Assembly: GCF_022539665.2 (NCBI RefSeq) | Contig: NC_081331.1 | Coordinates: forward strand, 6,851,534-6,915,533 | DNA length: 64,000 bases | Direction: 5' to 3' | From: Daphnia carinata | Taxonomy: Eukaryota > Arthropoda > Branchiopoda > Diplostraca > Daphniidae | Part shown: positions 28,077-41,100 of the stretch, piece by piece | Numbering within the stretch: position 1 is the first letter of the stretch | Layout: every line of letters starts with the position of its first letter | The notes under the pieces: model-generated | The model's database searches: none | What the model saw: the letters and a program-made list of their open reading frames with translations, nothing else | What the model was told of the DNA's origin: nothing | Program-made: the position numbers and the translations under genes

Positions 28077-28349
28077 ATGAAAGATATCGGTGTCCTAATG
28101 CTTCTTGTGCTATGGGCACATATGGCCATCAGCCCGGTCTGAAAAAGGGGAGAAGAAAGCAAAACAACCATAAGTTGCTCTTTGTAAGCAAATGTATTTT
28201 TTTTTTGTTTCTATCAAACTCGTGCCTTTTGTTAGGTGAAGCTCTCAGAATCACTCAAGCGGATGAAACATCCTAATGGCGCCTGGAAGGCTTGGAATTT
28301 TTCAAAAAAGCTAAAGCGCTCTCTATCAGCAAGTGATAGCCGAAAGTGA
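28077..28349 (+). CDS. candidate small secreted basic peptide, two exons
   Basis: Tentative gene. Exon 1 (28077-28136) starts with an ATG in fair Kozak context (G at -3). It encodes 20 residues with a hydrophobic core (VLMLLVLW) typical of a signal peptide. A 99-bp intron, with a weak GTCTGA donor but a good CCTTTTGTTAG acceptor, leads in phase 0 to exon 2 (28236-28349, TGA stop). Exon 2 adds 37 residues that are rich in Lys/Arg and include two Trp and the dibasic pairs KK and KR (NGAWKAWNFSKKLKR). The predicted product has 57 residues. It resembles a neuropeptide precursor or an antimicrobial peptide in layout, but I recognise no family. The unusual donor is the main weakness. If it is wrong, exon 2 may belong to another gene. 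Confidence 0.3.
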
Positions 28350-30965
28350 AGGTAATGAAGTCAGATAAGGGCCACTTCGAAATGCATGTGTATTATATTC
28401 CCCCGCTTCAATGTGTGTATGCATGTGTATGTGTACAAATGGCCGGTGTGTACATTCGTTTAAATTTGTTTTCAGCTTTCGCTTATTACAAACAGTTATT
28501 ACGTACACGTAAGCTATATAGCAGCTGTTTGAAAGATAGATCAGCCAAAGTGTTATTGATTTAGATAAAGTCTGCAAGCCACTCGCCAAAATCTCGAAGA
28601 CGAGACCGACGTGCTCGAGGTGGTAAAAAGGATGGAAACACCATTTTTCAATTAGAATCACCTATCGGCGCTGTCTTCTCTTTATATGTTCATATAATTC
28701 TAACAGATTAAAAGACTAAATCACAGCATTTTTTCTTTTTCGTTATTCCACTTTAATAGCTTCGCACTTAGAAAGGCATAACCCCCCCCCCCAAAAAAAA
28801 AAAAAAAAAGAAAAGAAAACGAAATACGAGCATTTTAAACAAGAATGCAATCGCGTATAGATGTCCTAATATGCCTCGAACAATAACGCACAATGTAATT
28901 TAAACCCTATGAACAGGAACCGTCAACACTGATCGTTCATCACTTGGAACATGCCACGTGCCCTATTATAACCACCTTGCTCTTATATATATATATATAG
29001 ATACGTGCGCTCGTTTTTTTTCTTCTTATACGGTTAAGAAGAGCAGGTAAACTCTGTAAAATGTAGCCAGAATGCCCTCACATAATCCTCATTCTTCAGC
29101 CCCCATTTTTTTTTTGGCTCATCTATTCTCTACCTTTTTTTTGCTGCCCTTTCTATTTTTCTTCCGAATCGAAATTTCCAATTACCACATCCAATGGGTT
29201 GGTGGATTGCAGTGGTCAAATTAACAATCAATCAACTCTAAAAAAAAAAATGAAGCATCCAGCAGGCTCGTGCATTCCCAAGAGCTATATATTTTTTTTC
29301 TGTTTTGTTTTAACACTCGCTTTGTATTCTTTGAAAGCGGGTTCGTTTCATCATCGCTTTTCTCCTTTCCCCCCCCCCCCCCCCGTTTATCACAGTGTGA
29401 TCTTTCTTTCTGGCAGCAGCTCCACGATTTATTCTTCTTAATGCAGAAAAAAGCAAAAAAACAGAGATGATTTTCAACGTCAAATGTTGTTATCTTTTGT
29501 CTTTGTGTACATCGCCATGAAATTGCGCACAATAAAGATTTGTATCAAATATAGGGAAACGCATGGCGGAATTATTAATTCATCACGATGCGTGCGCTTA
29601 TCAAGCAAACACTGTCACCTGACGAGTAATCCATGAGAATGTTTTTGCATAGTCCAGCAAAAACAACAAAAATGAAATCCCCCTTTTTTTTTTTTAAACC
29701 AGAATTTGAAATAGCTAAATAGAACGGGTTTTTGTCAAGCTCCCGAATTGTTCAATTTCTTATGTAACGCTTGTGCTCAATGTACTCGTCTGCAACGCGA
29801 TGCCAAACGAATTCGGACTAGCGTTTTGAGCCAGACCAAAAGAAAAAAAAAACCATATAACAAGATAGACAAGACACGAAAAAGAGGGCATATATAAACT
29901 TAATAAAACAGATATACTTTCCTGAAGCAAAAAAAAACCCCCAAAACTCTGCGCAAACTCTTCCCCCCCTGTGGAGTGACAAAGCGAGCGGCAATCGGTA
30001 TAATGAAAAGAGAGAGAGAGCTTTCCGACTTGACTAAAGCAACGAGATGATTGAAGTAAAGATTTTATTTTTTATTTTTTATTTTTAAAGGGGAAATTGG
30101 AAGAGGAAGAACAAAATAAAAAAAAAAACTCGACCTGGAAATACGACCGCATGCTGTGAGCGAATTGCGAGGGACCTCCGTATCGCATATCACAACAAAC
30201 CAGTGCAGTAATGAAACTTGAACGTTGTGGATGAAAGAGGATTATTACCTTAAGCTCACCCCCTCCCTCCTCTAAATATCGATTACAATGTATATTAGGG
30301 GGAGGGGGAGACTTGTAACACTTGAAGAATGCCAATTCGTTTTAAGTTATAAAGATCCTAAACATACGAATGATTTCATGAATTTATTTTGCATAATGAT
30401 TATTGCAGAAAAAGAGATTTCCAGATATTTTCTTTTAAATAAAACAATCAATTAAACAATCGCTCAACATGAAAACAAGAAAAAAACAAAAAAAAAATGA
30501 GCGCAAAACCGGTCGCAATTAAGGAACATGGTTAATTAATTATTCAGAGATCTGATGGCTGATGTCGCAACATTGGACTGCTCGTGTCTGGCATCGCAAC
30601 TTTGGTACGGAACGGCGAAACATTCTTCAAGGTACAGATAAAATGATAATTAATTGTCAACTGCTAGGAGCTGTCGCACTAAATTCAATTAAAAACAAAA
30701 ATCATTTAGCTACACAAGGGGTGGGGTTAAAAAAAAAAGAACGTGAAAATCAAACGAGTTGGTGACAGCATGGTATGAGGAAGTCAGTGCGAAACAAAGG
30801 TAGACAAAGAGGAGCAATAAAATTAATAAAAGCAAAGACAAGAGGAAAAGCTGACAACAACCAAAAGGCGAAAATAAAAGAGAAACAAAAAGAAGATAAA
30901 AACAAAACAAAACAAAAGTCGAATAGAAAACGGAAAGGCGAAGATGGAAGAAGGAAAGAGAAGAA

Positions 30966-30997
<32 letters not shown>

Positions 30998-32167
30998 GGC
31001 GCCGCTTCCATATAATCCCAGACTTTGATAAGGTGAAACGACCGAAACCGGACTTGGCTCAGCATCAGCAGACAAATCCCCGCCGACAAGTGCATGCATC
31101 TGCGCCTTATTTCATGCAGTGATGCAGACAAACAGACCTCTCGGAGGCGGGCGTGCGCGCCGTACTTTTTTTCGTCTCTTCACTCAGAGCTCTTCCACTC
31201 AAGTCCTCTCCCCATTCTATATCAGATCTCCTCTGCGCTGCAGACTTCCCATCCTTATTTCATAATTGCATTTCCTCGTTCAAATAATCGAACGACCAGG
31301 ATGCATAAAATACAACTCGATTACACACATGTCAGCGAAAAGAAAACACGCGCAGACATAAACCAAAAAACAGAAAGAATAAAAAATTTTAAAATAAAAA
31401 TAGATAAATTGAATTTTTAACGTGTTGTGTGCGCGCGGACACGACGCCTAGCTGTTCCATCAACCCCTTTCCGCGTCACTTTTAAAAAGTGAATGTGAAC
31501 GAACGCGGGTGTTGATGTTCTATACGTTTCTCTTTCTTTCAAGCGTAGCACCTGGAGCTTCGTTCTCTTCTTTAATTGAGGCAATCAACTCATCGACAAA
31601 GTGGCCATTTACCGTTCGCTTTCGAAAAATAAGAAAAAAAACAAAATGTATTGAGAGAAACGTTTATCAAAAGGAACATGAGTGGCGAGCAGGAAACGAT
31701 GACATAACTTTGAAGAGAAACAAAAAAAATAGAGGAAAGCGCTGCAGCGATTCTAATGCTAATATTCATGTGAAATAAGGTTCTTAATCGTTAATAGCTC
31801 GCCATCTGAATCTGAAATCGGCAAAGGAGACAAAACACAAAACAAAATCCAATGTACAAGAAGAACACGCGGAAATCGGAAGGAGACACGCAATCCAATA
31901 CAAATTAGTTTCAATTCAAAGAGATAAAAAAAAATAAAAAATAAAAATAGATAAACCAAAAAGCGTAATTTTTTTGTTTGTTTAGTTTTGAGCTAAATTA
32001 TAATTTTTTTCAAAAAGGGAAATACTTTAATGGGAAAAATGGAAATGAAAAAAAAAATGAAATTGTGAGCAAATTGGCTTTAGGCGATGCGCAGCTCGTG
32101 TCAAGAAGGCGATTTTTTCGCAAAAGGCTTCCCCCCATAAATAATTATTGCGTGTGTGTGTGCGTCT
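28350..32167. other. non-coding DNA downstream of the homeobox gene
   Basis: No supported coding region apart from what is listed separately. The right part probably includes the 3' untranslated region of the al gene, which runs leftward from 32168. The nearest minus-strand AATAAA that I noticed is near 30385, so the UTR end is uncertain. The stretch holds poly-C, poly-A, a (TA)n run at about 28984-28999 and an (AG)n run at 30966-30990. A TAATTAATTA homeodomain-type site lies near 30532. Confidence 0.45.
30966..30990. repeat. (AG)12 microsatellite
   Basis: An uninterrupted AG run that continues a purine-rich stretch. Confidence 0.95.
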
Positions 32168-35100
32168 TCAGCTGAGCAAATCGGTCCCGCTCTTCCGCAT
32201 CATCTCAATGCGGAGTTCATGCTCCCGGGCTTTCAAACGCAAAGCGGCTATACTGGAGGCTCTGCGATCCAACTCACCACCCAAAGGAGAGCTAGCTGCT
32301 GGGGGCAGTTCACCATTACCGACGCCACCGCTGCTGTTGCCACAAGCGCTGATACTTTGAGGAACGGGAGAGCAGCTACTGGCCGGAGCACTCGAAGGGC
32401 TAACGGAAGGCGCCGCACCTGGTTGCGCAACCTGTGGCTGTTTGAAGAGAAGGAAAAACACATGAATAGCTTGATCATCTCAAGTGATAAAACAACGTCA
32501 GAACTCGTTTGCTTTCGTCGAGCGTGCGTTTTGTTGACGATCAAAATATATAATCCTTATCAACATCATACAATTGCGAGTTCGCAATCTCGACAAGGTC
32601 GCCGACTTGCTTATTCTTCTTAATTTTCCCACGCGCAAAAAAACAAACAAACAAATACAGTCGAATGAAAATCAACTACCTGCTGAAGAGAAACCGGGTG
32701 GTGAGACGGAGGTGAAGCCAACGATGTCAAACCAGTTGGCGACGTTGACTGGTGCAGTGTTGACAGTCTGCACAGCAGCGATTGATAATCGTTCGGACAC
32801 AATTCGCTGGCTAATTTCGGTCTTTGATTGGAGAGCGAAGCCAAAAGGGCCTGGAACGAGTGGGCCGCCATCGACGGGTTGGGTTGGCTGTAAACGGAGT
32901 TCACCAGCGGATGGCGGTAGCCGTGAAGCGCCGAACCGAAAAAGGGAGAAGCGATGCCGGGTGATAAATAGCCCGGAGGCATACCGGATAGGCCGTGCAA
33001 ATTTGCCATCGTCACCGGAAGGCCGTGCACCATGGGCGAGGTCGGCAGATTGGGTAGGCGAGTTAAGAAATCCAACGATTTGCGCGGCATGTACGGATGA
33101 TTGGAACCGAGATGAACTGGGAATGGATGCGGCCCGCCAAGCGAAACCGGAAGAGGTAACGATCCGGCCCCGCCGTTGGAACCAGAAGCCGAGCCACCGG
33201 TGCCCAGTTGATGAGTATGGTGATGGTGATTATGCAAAGTTGGCATCCCATTCGCTCCTCCAGCTCCGCTGGCCGTAGCACCGTATGGGCTGTAGGGATG
33301 TCCTTGCGGACCCACTTTCTCCTGTTTCCTCCATTTCGCGCGCCGGTTTTGGAACCAAACCTAAATCGCAACGTTTTTTTAAATTTCAATTTTCAATAAA
33401 AATTTTTTTTTTTTTTTACAGCCTATTAAAAATAATATTGATTTTATGCTGTTGTTTAGATATACGAAGCTCTCTTAACAGCTGGCATAGGTTTAGATAC
33501 GATTCTTTAATGCGCCCACGTGAACAAGTTGTTCAGGAAATTATCTGAGAGAGTCGACATGAATTAGACCCAAAAACACTACGTTGCAGTTGTCTTTCGA
33601 GTTCATTGGAACCCGGTTAGATAGAGTCGTGTTTGGCTCGTTAAAAAAGAAAAAGAAAAAAAAAAAAAAAAAAAAGGGGATCAAATTGGAATGCGTGCAG
33701 GAGGCTACCGCGAGAGCTATTCTATTTATCTCTTCTATTTGATTACTCCCTTCGTTTAAAGTGAACAAATTGGTCCTAGGAGAAGAACAAAATCACTCTA
33801 ACCATGACCGCTGTGTTTGAAACCGCGCCTTTCTGATAAAACCGGAAAAAAGTTGCTGATCATGCTGGACCAATTATTAGGCGGATCGCGACGTAAAGCC
33901 GTTTGGAACATTCCGAAAGTCAATCAAAGTTTTTCTTTCACGTTCTTTTTTTTTTCGCTGTTATTGTCTTAGCTTTAAAAAGGAAAAAATTCAAAACCGA
34001 GATGATCGTAAAAAAAAAAGTAAATAAAAAATAAAAACCCGTATTGTTATTATTCGATATTACAGCAGCTGCACGTCAGATTGAGAAGGCAAGCGTACAT
34101 GACGTAAACATCGACATTATTATTATTATTTTTTTTTTTTGAAAGTCCATTTTACGTTACGGATAGTACAATGGCGATGGTTACATGTAGATTTTTAAAA
34201 CTAAAGAGAGACAATAGAGAAAAAAAAACAGGCTTTTCTTACCTGAATTCTAGCTTCGGTCAGCCCAATCTTCATCGCTAGTTCTTCCCTGTAACACGAA
34301 ACGAAAAGAAAAAAAATGTATGATTAGTTAATCCTTTTTACATACGTTACGAGACCGGTAATACTGCTAATGGGTCATGCTTGGTTGCCACTTAGCCAGT
34401 CAAGAGTCAAGTGATCGAATTTCCCATTCATAGATGATAGATTGACACGATAATTGACACGCAAACACGACAATGCCAACAGCCAATTGTTACCAACACA
34501 TTTGCATACCTTGTGAACACATCCGGATAATGAGTGCGAGAAAAGGCCTTTTCAAGTTCCTCTAATTGATAGCTAGTAAAAGTGGTGCGGTAACGTCTTT
34601 GCTTCCGCTTAGGCGTAAACTCATCGGGATGATCGCCGTCACTTCCGGCCGCGTCGCCATCGCCATCGTTATCCCCGTTGCCTAATCCACCTTTACGCGA
34701 TTCGTGATCAGCGTCGTTGGCGTCTTCGTTGGACGCCGTGCTATTCAGATCGTCACTGGTGACATCGGAGGAGATGTTCCGCTTGCCCGAATTGTTCCTC
34801 GACTCTTCCGATTGCAAAGACGGATGTATCCGGCCGTAGCTGGTCGATGGATGATGAGCCTTGCCAATGAGGCCCGAAACTCCCGACATGTCGTCACGCA
34901 ATCGAAAATCAGGAACCGATTCAGCTCGCACTGCGGAATCTTCCATCGAAGTTGGTGCTGATTTGTCGTAAATCCCCATGTTTCTAGAGGAGCCGGCTAA
35001 AAATGGCCTTTCGCAGCCTTCGTCACTCAAACCTAAAAACATTTACATAAAATTAGCATATGACGTCCAGACCATCCGCCTTTTTACACCCCACTTACAA

Positions 35101-38100
35101 TTATGTCCACAAACCACTAACACAACGAGAAATGACATTGAAAAGGAGAAGAAGATCGGTACAAACTATAAGGCTTTGTAAAACGTAGAAGAGTAACTCA
35201 GAGAGCCGTCTAATCGAACACAATAACCACAAAAGAACAAAAAAGAAACACGGGGAGGGAAAGAGGCAACGGCCGTGGAAGATTAATGTGGGCCGATGAG
35301 GGGAGAGCGGAATCAATATCTGTGGCGCCACATCCATTCAAGGCGACATGCTGATAGGTGACGGACTGATGGGCCACTTTTGATGGGCCGCTTTAGCCTT
35401 AGTTCTTTGATACTATCGCACATGACGATGGTACCGTCCGACACAAGAAGCTTTTTTTTCTTACCCCGACTAGGGTAAGAGAAAAAAAAAAAAATAAAAA
35501 CAACTTAACACATTTGTTAAGCAATAAATCACTTCTCAGTTCAAAATGTTTCTTGTTTGTTTTTTCTTTCAAATAACCTACTTTCATTTTACCTTGAAAA
35601 TGAGGTGCTAATAAAGCGCAAGCAACTTGATTATAGACTCGCTCTTTGCCAAAACTTTCTTTCTCACGTCAACATTAACGAAGCAGCAGACCACAAAAAA
35701 ATGACAATAAAGCAAATGGCACGTGGCATACTAATCACTAACCGGTATATCTCTCACTCGAATTATTACCACGTTGCGCGTAAAAAACTAAACCAAATTG
35801 CTTAGGTACGTGCCGCTTTTTTTTAAATATTCCTTGCAAAGCCCCAATTTTTTTTTATCGTGTCGTACATGTTAAGCCTTTACATTCTACACGACACAAC
35901 ATCCCATTTCGAACAGTAACACATAGTTAGAGTTAGGCCTAGGCCCATTTTTGAATAGAAACTCTTACAATCAATCTCATTAACGTATTCAATCTACATA
36001 CCTGTTCAAGGAAACTTGATGATATTCAAAGCAGCCGAAAGGGTGTTGCGTTCACCCCAAACTTGAGAGAAAAATGGGTTGCCACACGAACGCGATAGTA
36101 AATACAATAGATGATCAGAAATCGTGCACGTTTCAAAACGTCGAGAAAGTTTGAAGTCTCGCCTCACAGAGCTTCGAAAAACAAATGCCTATCTGACGGT
36201 GGCGAGATACCAAGACGGACTGAAGCCCACCTGAAAAGCTTCCAAGGGTTCTCCGTTCCAACGAGATAAGCCGCCACAAGACTTTGAAAAAACAAAAAAA
36301 AGGCGGAGCTTTCCACTTGAGCTGGCTGTCGATTGGTTGCGTTCACCTTGCCTTCGGAGGAGCCAGCCAGGCACTAACACTTATTGGGGACTGCCGAGTT
36401 GATGATTGTTTTCCATGTTAAACCCCCCTCTATGTTTCCTTTGTAACAAGAAACTATGCACACGAGCGGCGGAAATCCGACAAATACTTTTCTTTTTTCA
36501 AGCTATTACGTAAAGAGTAAGTGACAAAATCTTGTGACGAAAAATGCGTAGGGAGGCGTTTAAGAACAATTTTCTTTTTTTTTTTTTTTTTTTAGAAAAA
36601 AAGAAGACTTTGAAACACACATTAGAAAAAAGGGAGGTAAAGAGATCTACTGAGTTTGCCACGGGGACTGTCGGCGATACAATGCAAAACGGAACTGATG
36701 GTTGAAAGGAACGGAGGTAAAGCCAGCAAAACAACGGTTGACAAAAATCAAAATCAAGGTCGTTGCGTCTACATACCGGTGAGAATTTTGTTTCGCAACC
36801 CTCTCTTCCTTGTCCCCTGTTACCTAAACCCGTTCCGCCGATACTGAATTTCGAAACTGATTTGTTCCAAACCAAATGTACGTCTTCGATACAATCAACG
36901 TAATTGTAAAATGGTCTGCTCTCCGTGATACTTCACGATTGAATTGGTTTGCATTCCTTTAAAATTTCGTAAACAAATTTACTTCGAAATGAAATTGCTA
37001 TTATTACTTCATTTTCCTTTTTTTTTTTCAATGGTCAGGTGTTTAACCTCTCGTCTTGGGAGGCGTTTTTACTGCAATCAAAGCGATGACCATTAACATG
37101 CCCCGGTATTTTTTTTTTTTCTAAATACCTGCGCTTAAAAATGTACTCGTTGGCTTCTGTTGATTTCGTAATCCTTTTCATAGGCCTTCCTTTCTTTTTT
37201 CAATTTTTTTTTATTAGACGCCGCAATTCGTAAGAACACAACAAAGATGCTGTAAGAGACACCTGTTTGCGAGATAGTCTACGTGTGTATATTTTTTTAT
37301 TATTTATTATTCTATCGTCGGCACAACGCATAATAGTTTCAATTGTTTACGAATTTCTGTTGTTGTCGTCGCATTTGAAAAACATAAAGGACCGCCTTTT
37401 CAAAAGAGCAGGTGCAAGAGTTAAGCAGGAGGGAATTTATATATAAATAAAATATATATAATAATACAATATATATAAAAAAAAAAAAGCCCCTCCTGGA
37501 ATCTTTGGCCGCTTTTTAGAATAGAACTTGAAGCCAATTACTCAGCAATTATTGTTGCATTAGGAACGAAACAGAGAAGTGCTTTGTCCATCTGGCTCTT
37601 TGTGGTCTAGACGCACAATCCTTTAACTTGATTACATCTATTGTGGTCAATCTGTTTGTTAGCTCTTCCATTCAGTCCTCATTTTATTTAAAACAATTTT
37701 TTTTTTCGCTCTAAATTAGATTTTTCTTAGAGCTACGGCATTTCATTATGCTGGGTGTTGGCTCTTGATCGTTTTCGTCTTCTTTCCGGCATAGGGTTTT
37801 TACCGAGAATTTCACTTTTCGGTTAAACGTTCTCCAAATATCAAATTTGAATAGCCTCACTGAACTACGTTGATCCAATTGATTGTCGCATTTTTTCCCC
37901 CCTTTTGTATATACCGTAGAAGCGGATCTCAAGCTCATCGGACGGTGGCAACGATTCGGACTGAAAGCCCTAGTTTGCTGAGTAAGTCAATTGCCGACAA
38001 CGATGTGCAGTTAATGATGGAAAAGAAAGGAGAGGAGAGCAAGAAAACCGGAGAATTCTACGTATTTCGCGGGCTGAAATTTTGGGTTATTGTTAAACGT

Positions 38101-41100
38101 TCTTTCCAGAGAATTGGGCTCTCATCAAATCTCAGTATTACACAGGGTCTTTTGTTGTGCTGGAACGATCATCATCTTTTGCGCAGAAGGCGAAGCTTTC
38201 GTATAGTCACCTGGCAAATTATTGTTCCCTTCATTACCTGCGTCTGCAAGAGCTTCACGAGTCACTTCAGATACGATCACTTTAAGAAAGCTAACAGCAA
38301 ATAAAACGGGTATGAATTTCATGCCGGTTTTTTTAAAATAAGGGCAATTTCCTATGAGGAGCTGAAAGAATAAAAGGGGTGAAACATGCGCACCAGTATA
38401 AACAATGGCCGTCCATTAACATAAAAGGTGTAAATACTCTGAAGCGCAGCTGACTTGAAAAGATAACCATCGGGGCCAGTGCGAACAGTTCCACTGTTTA
38501 TCCATTATCCCCCCCCCCCCTTTTTTTTATTCTTTATTTATTTTTTTCAAATTTGATATTTCACTATGCTATGTAGTCTGTCAAAGAACTAAGTATAGTT
38601 ATTAAGAGGCTATAGCAAAAGGGTGGTTTCATTGGCGACCGTATAAGCCTCGCCACTAATGCTCTGGCATGATATTTGGCAGTGATTGAAAGAAATTTCC
38701 ATTCACTCGCCGCATGTTTCATAATTACCCGGTTAAAAATAGCTTACTTAAAGGGGCTGGACTGTAAGGAAAAGTCATAACTTTTGTCGAGCCACAATAA
38801 CAAACACGGGTACAAGCCCTCGGCTTAAGGACGCCAGTTGCTCTCTTCTGCAGAGGAATCACGCCGCGAGGGATGTTAGTCTCGCCTTTTGGACCCTTCC
38901 AACAGCGTCCAGACTTGGAGAAGCTACTTCATGGCGGGCTCCTCCCCATTTTGTCTTTTTTTTTTTTCTTCGCTGGGAGTTTGAGAATCATCGACCTACT
39001 AGGTATAATTCTTAGGGTTTTTTTCTTCTTCTTCTCTTTCTTTAAGAGAGAAAGGCTAAATGGTGGGTTTCAATGGAAAATATGACTGCTGCGTTTAGTG
39101 CGTGCTGTGCCGAGCCCTTTCCATGTCAATAGGGTAATTAGTCGGTTATTATTTCCTACAGCTTTTTTTTTCTTTCGAACGCAGAGCAAGCTATTTGGGA
39201 ATTTCCGTGTTATCCTAACATTGCTTCCCCCCCCTCCTTTGAAGCCATATTCACTATTCATGTCGGTTAACACTTTTTCAAGGAAATTTAGTAATGACAA
39301 CAGCATATATCAACAATTGTACGCATTAGTTACGCTAGATATGGGCCATCTTTCTAAACAAAGGCCTGGTTTGTAAAAAAAAAAAAAAAAGGCATAAAAA
39401 TAAAATACCCTGGAAACAAACAAAAAAAAATGAATAGAGCAACTCTTGATTCATAAATCTTCGTAACGTGAGTTGTTTTTTTTAACGTAGCCTTTTTCTT
39501 AATAAGCTTTTGTTTTTTTTTTAAAGTTATTTTAAGAACGCACAACAGCGATGAATACATCTAAAGGTTTTGCCAGCCAGTTACATGTAAAAAAAATAAT
39601 AAACTAAGTGGAAAAGCAAACACACAAATTATGGGTTGACGTGTTTCATGTGCAGCAGATTGGGTGTGTCGTATTATGAGTCAATGTGTTTTTCTTCCAA
39701 AACTTTCGTTGTTTTTTTTTTGGAACTCTTAAATAGTTAAACTATCATTCGCAATGGTTGGCGCACGAAAGAATGCCTGTCGGCCATTTAGCTTAATCGT
39801 TGCGCGCAGATCAACTTCAAAAACAAAAAGGAACTATAACCTTGGAAGGTAAAATAACATTAACAACAAAAAGGATTGGACTTGGTCATAATATACCAAA
39901 TCAAGTCGTTTAGTAATCTTGTTTGTTTCCATAGGAGAATGTTGATTAGTGAATCGTGGAGGAAAGGAAACAAACACAAAAAAAAAAAAAAAATTCCGAA
40001 ATACAAAAGGTACATAAACGCCCCCTCCATTTTGGTTAGCTCTGTTATTCTTCATTGGTAATAACGGTTGGGCTTTAGTGACGTACCGTGTTGAGCGTGC
40101 ACTTTGCCTTTGATTGTACATCTTTACCGAGTCTGTCGTTTACATATCTGTCAAGTTCGGCAAGCGGCTCCAATGACATGATAACCACATCAAATAGACA
40201 TTTCGAAGAGAGGCAATAAAAAAATCCAATGGGAAAATGGCTAAACGTCAATTTCTTTTTTTTTTTTTTGGAGGCCCGAAAAAGCAACAAAGAGAGCAAG
40301 GGTATTATTTTAATAGTTTGTATACGCTCGGTCATCGGTTGATAGCGGCAACTCCTTTCCAAAGATTTCGGCTGATTGTTCTCGCTGTTATACGTAGAAA
40401 AAAAAAAGGGGGGGGGGGCTACGGCGGATATAAAATCCATTTCAAATATAATTAGTTAGGCCTAAGGGTTCATTGATACCGCAAGCAACAAAAGATTGGA
40501 AAGTGCGTCGTGCAGCAATTGACTTGCCCGTCGGACTGAAATACCCAATAAATAGAAAACAATTGATTCTAAATCCGGAAACTCTTCTTTTTTTAGAAAA
40601 TATGCAAATTATGTTGCCTAATTTTTTTTTCTTTATACCTGTTAAAGAGAAGCGAATAGTAGAAGCGAGTAGAATACAACAAATTAGAATGTTCTGAATA
40701 ATCAACACACTTGAAATAAGGGGACACATGTAAAGCTCTTTTTTTTTTAATCTCCGGCGGATGTGTAGCCTACAGACCGCAATTGTACCATATACAAATC
40801 CCTTGCATAGCTGAAATTTGATCTGACTGAAATAGGCTTCTGAAAGTGCGCTCCTTTTCCATCCGTTATCGGATGTGCACAAATATATTCGACTTTCCAA
40901 TGTTATACACTAGTTGGACTTCGAGCGGCAACGGTCCTTTGAGGGAGTTAACGAGCCGACACGTTGGAGATAAAAATCTGAATCCATGAATGAAATTACT
41001 CATCAGTTTCATTAGAAAGGTACGCATCGACAAGGCAACCAACGCCCGTCGTCCAATGAATAATTTAACCCTGCTTTTTTTGGGGGAAATAAATTCATCA

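Noticed and set aside
40442-40900. 152-codon minus-strand frame in the al intron
   Set aside because: No ATG at its start, runs through A/T homopolymers, and has no domain. Likely chance.
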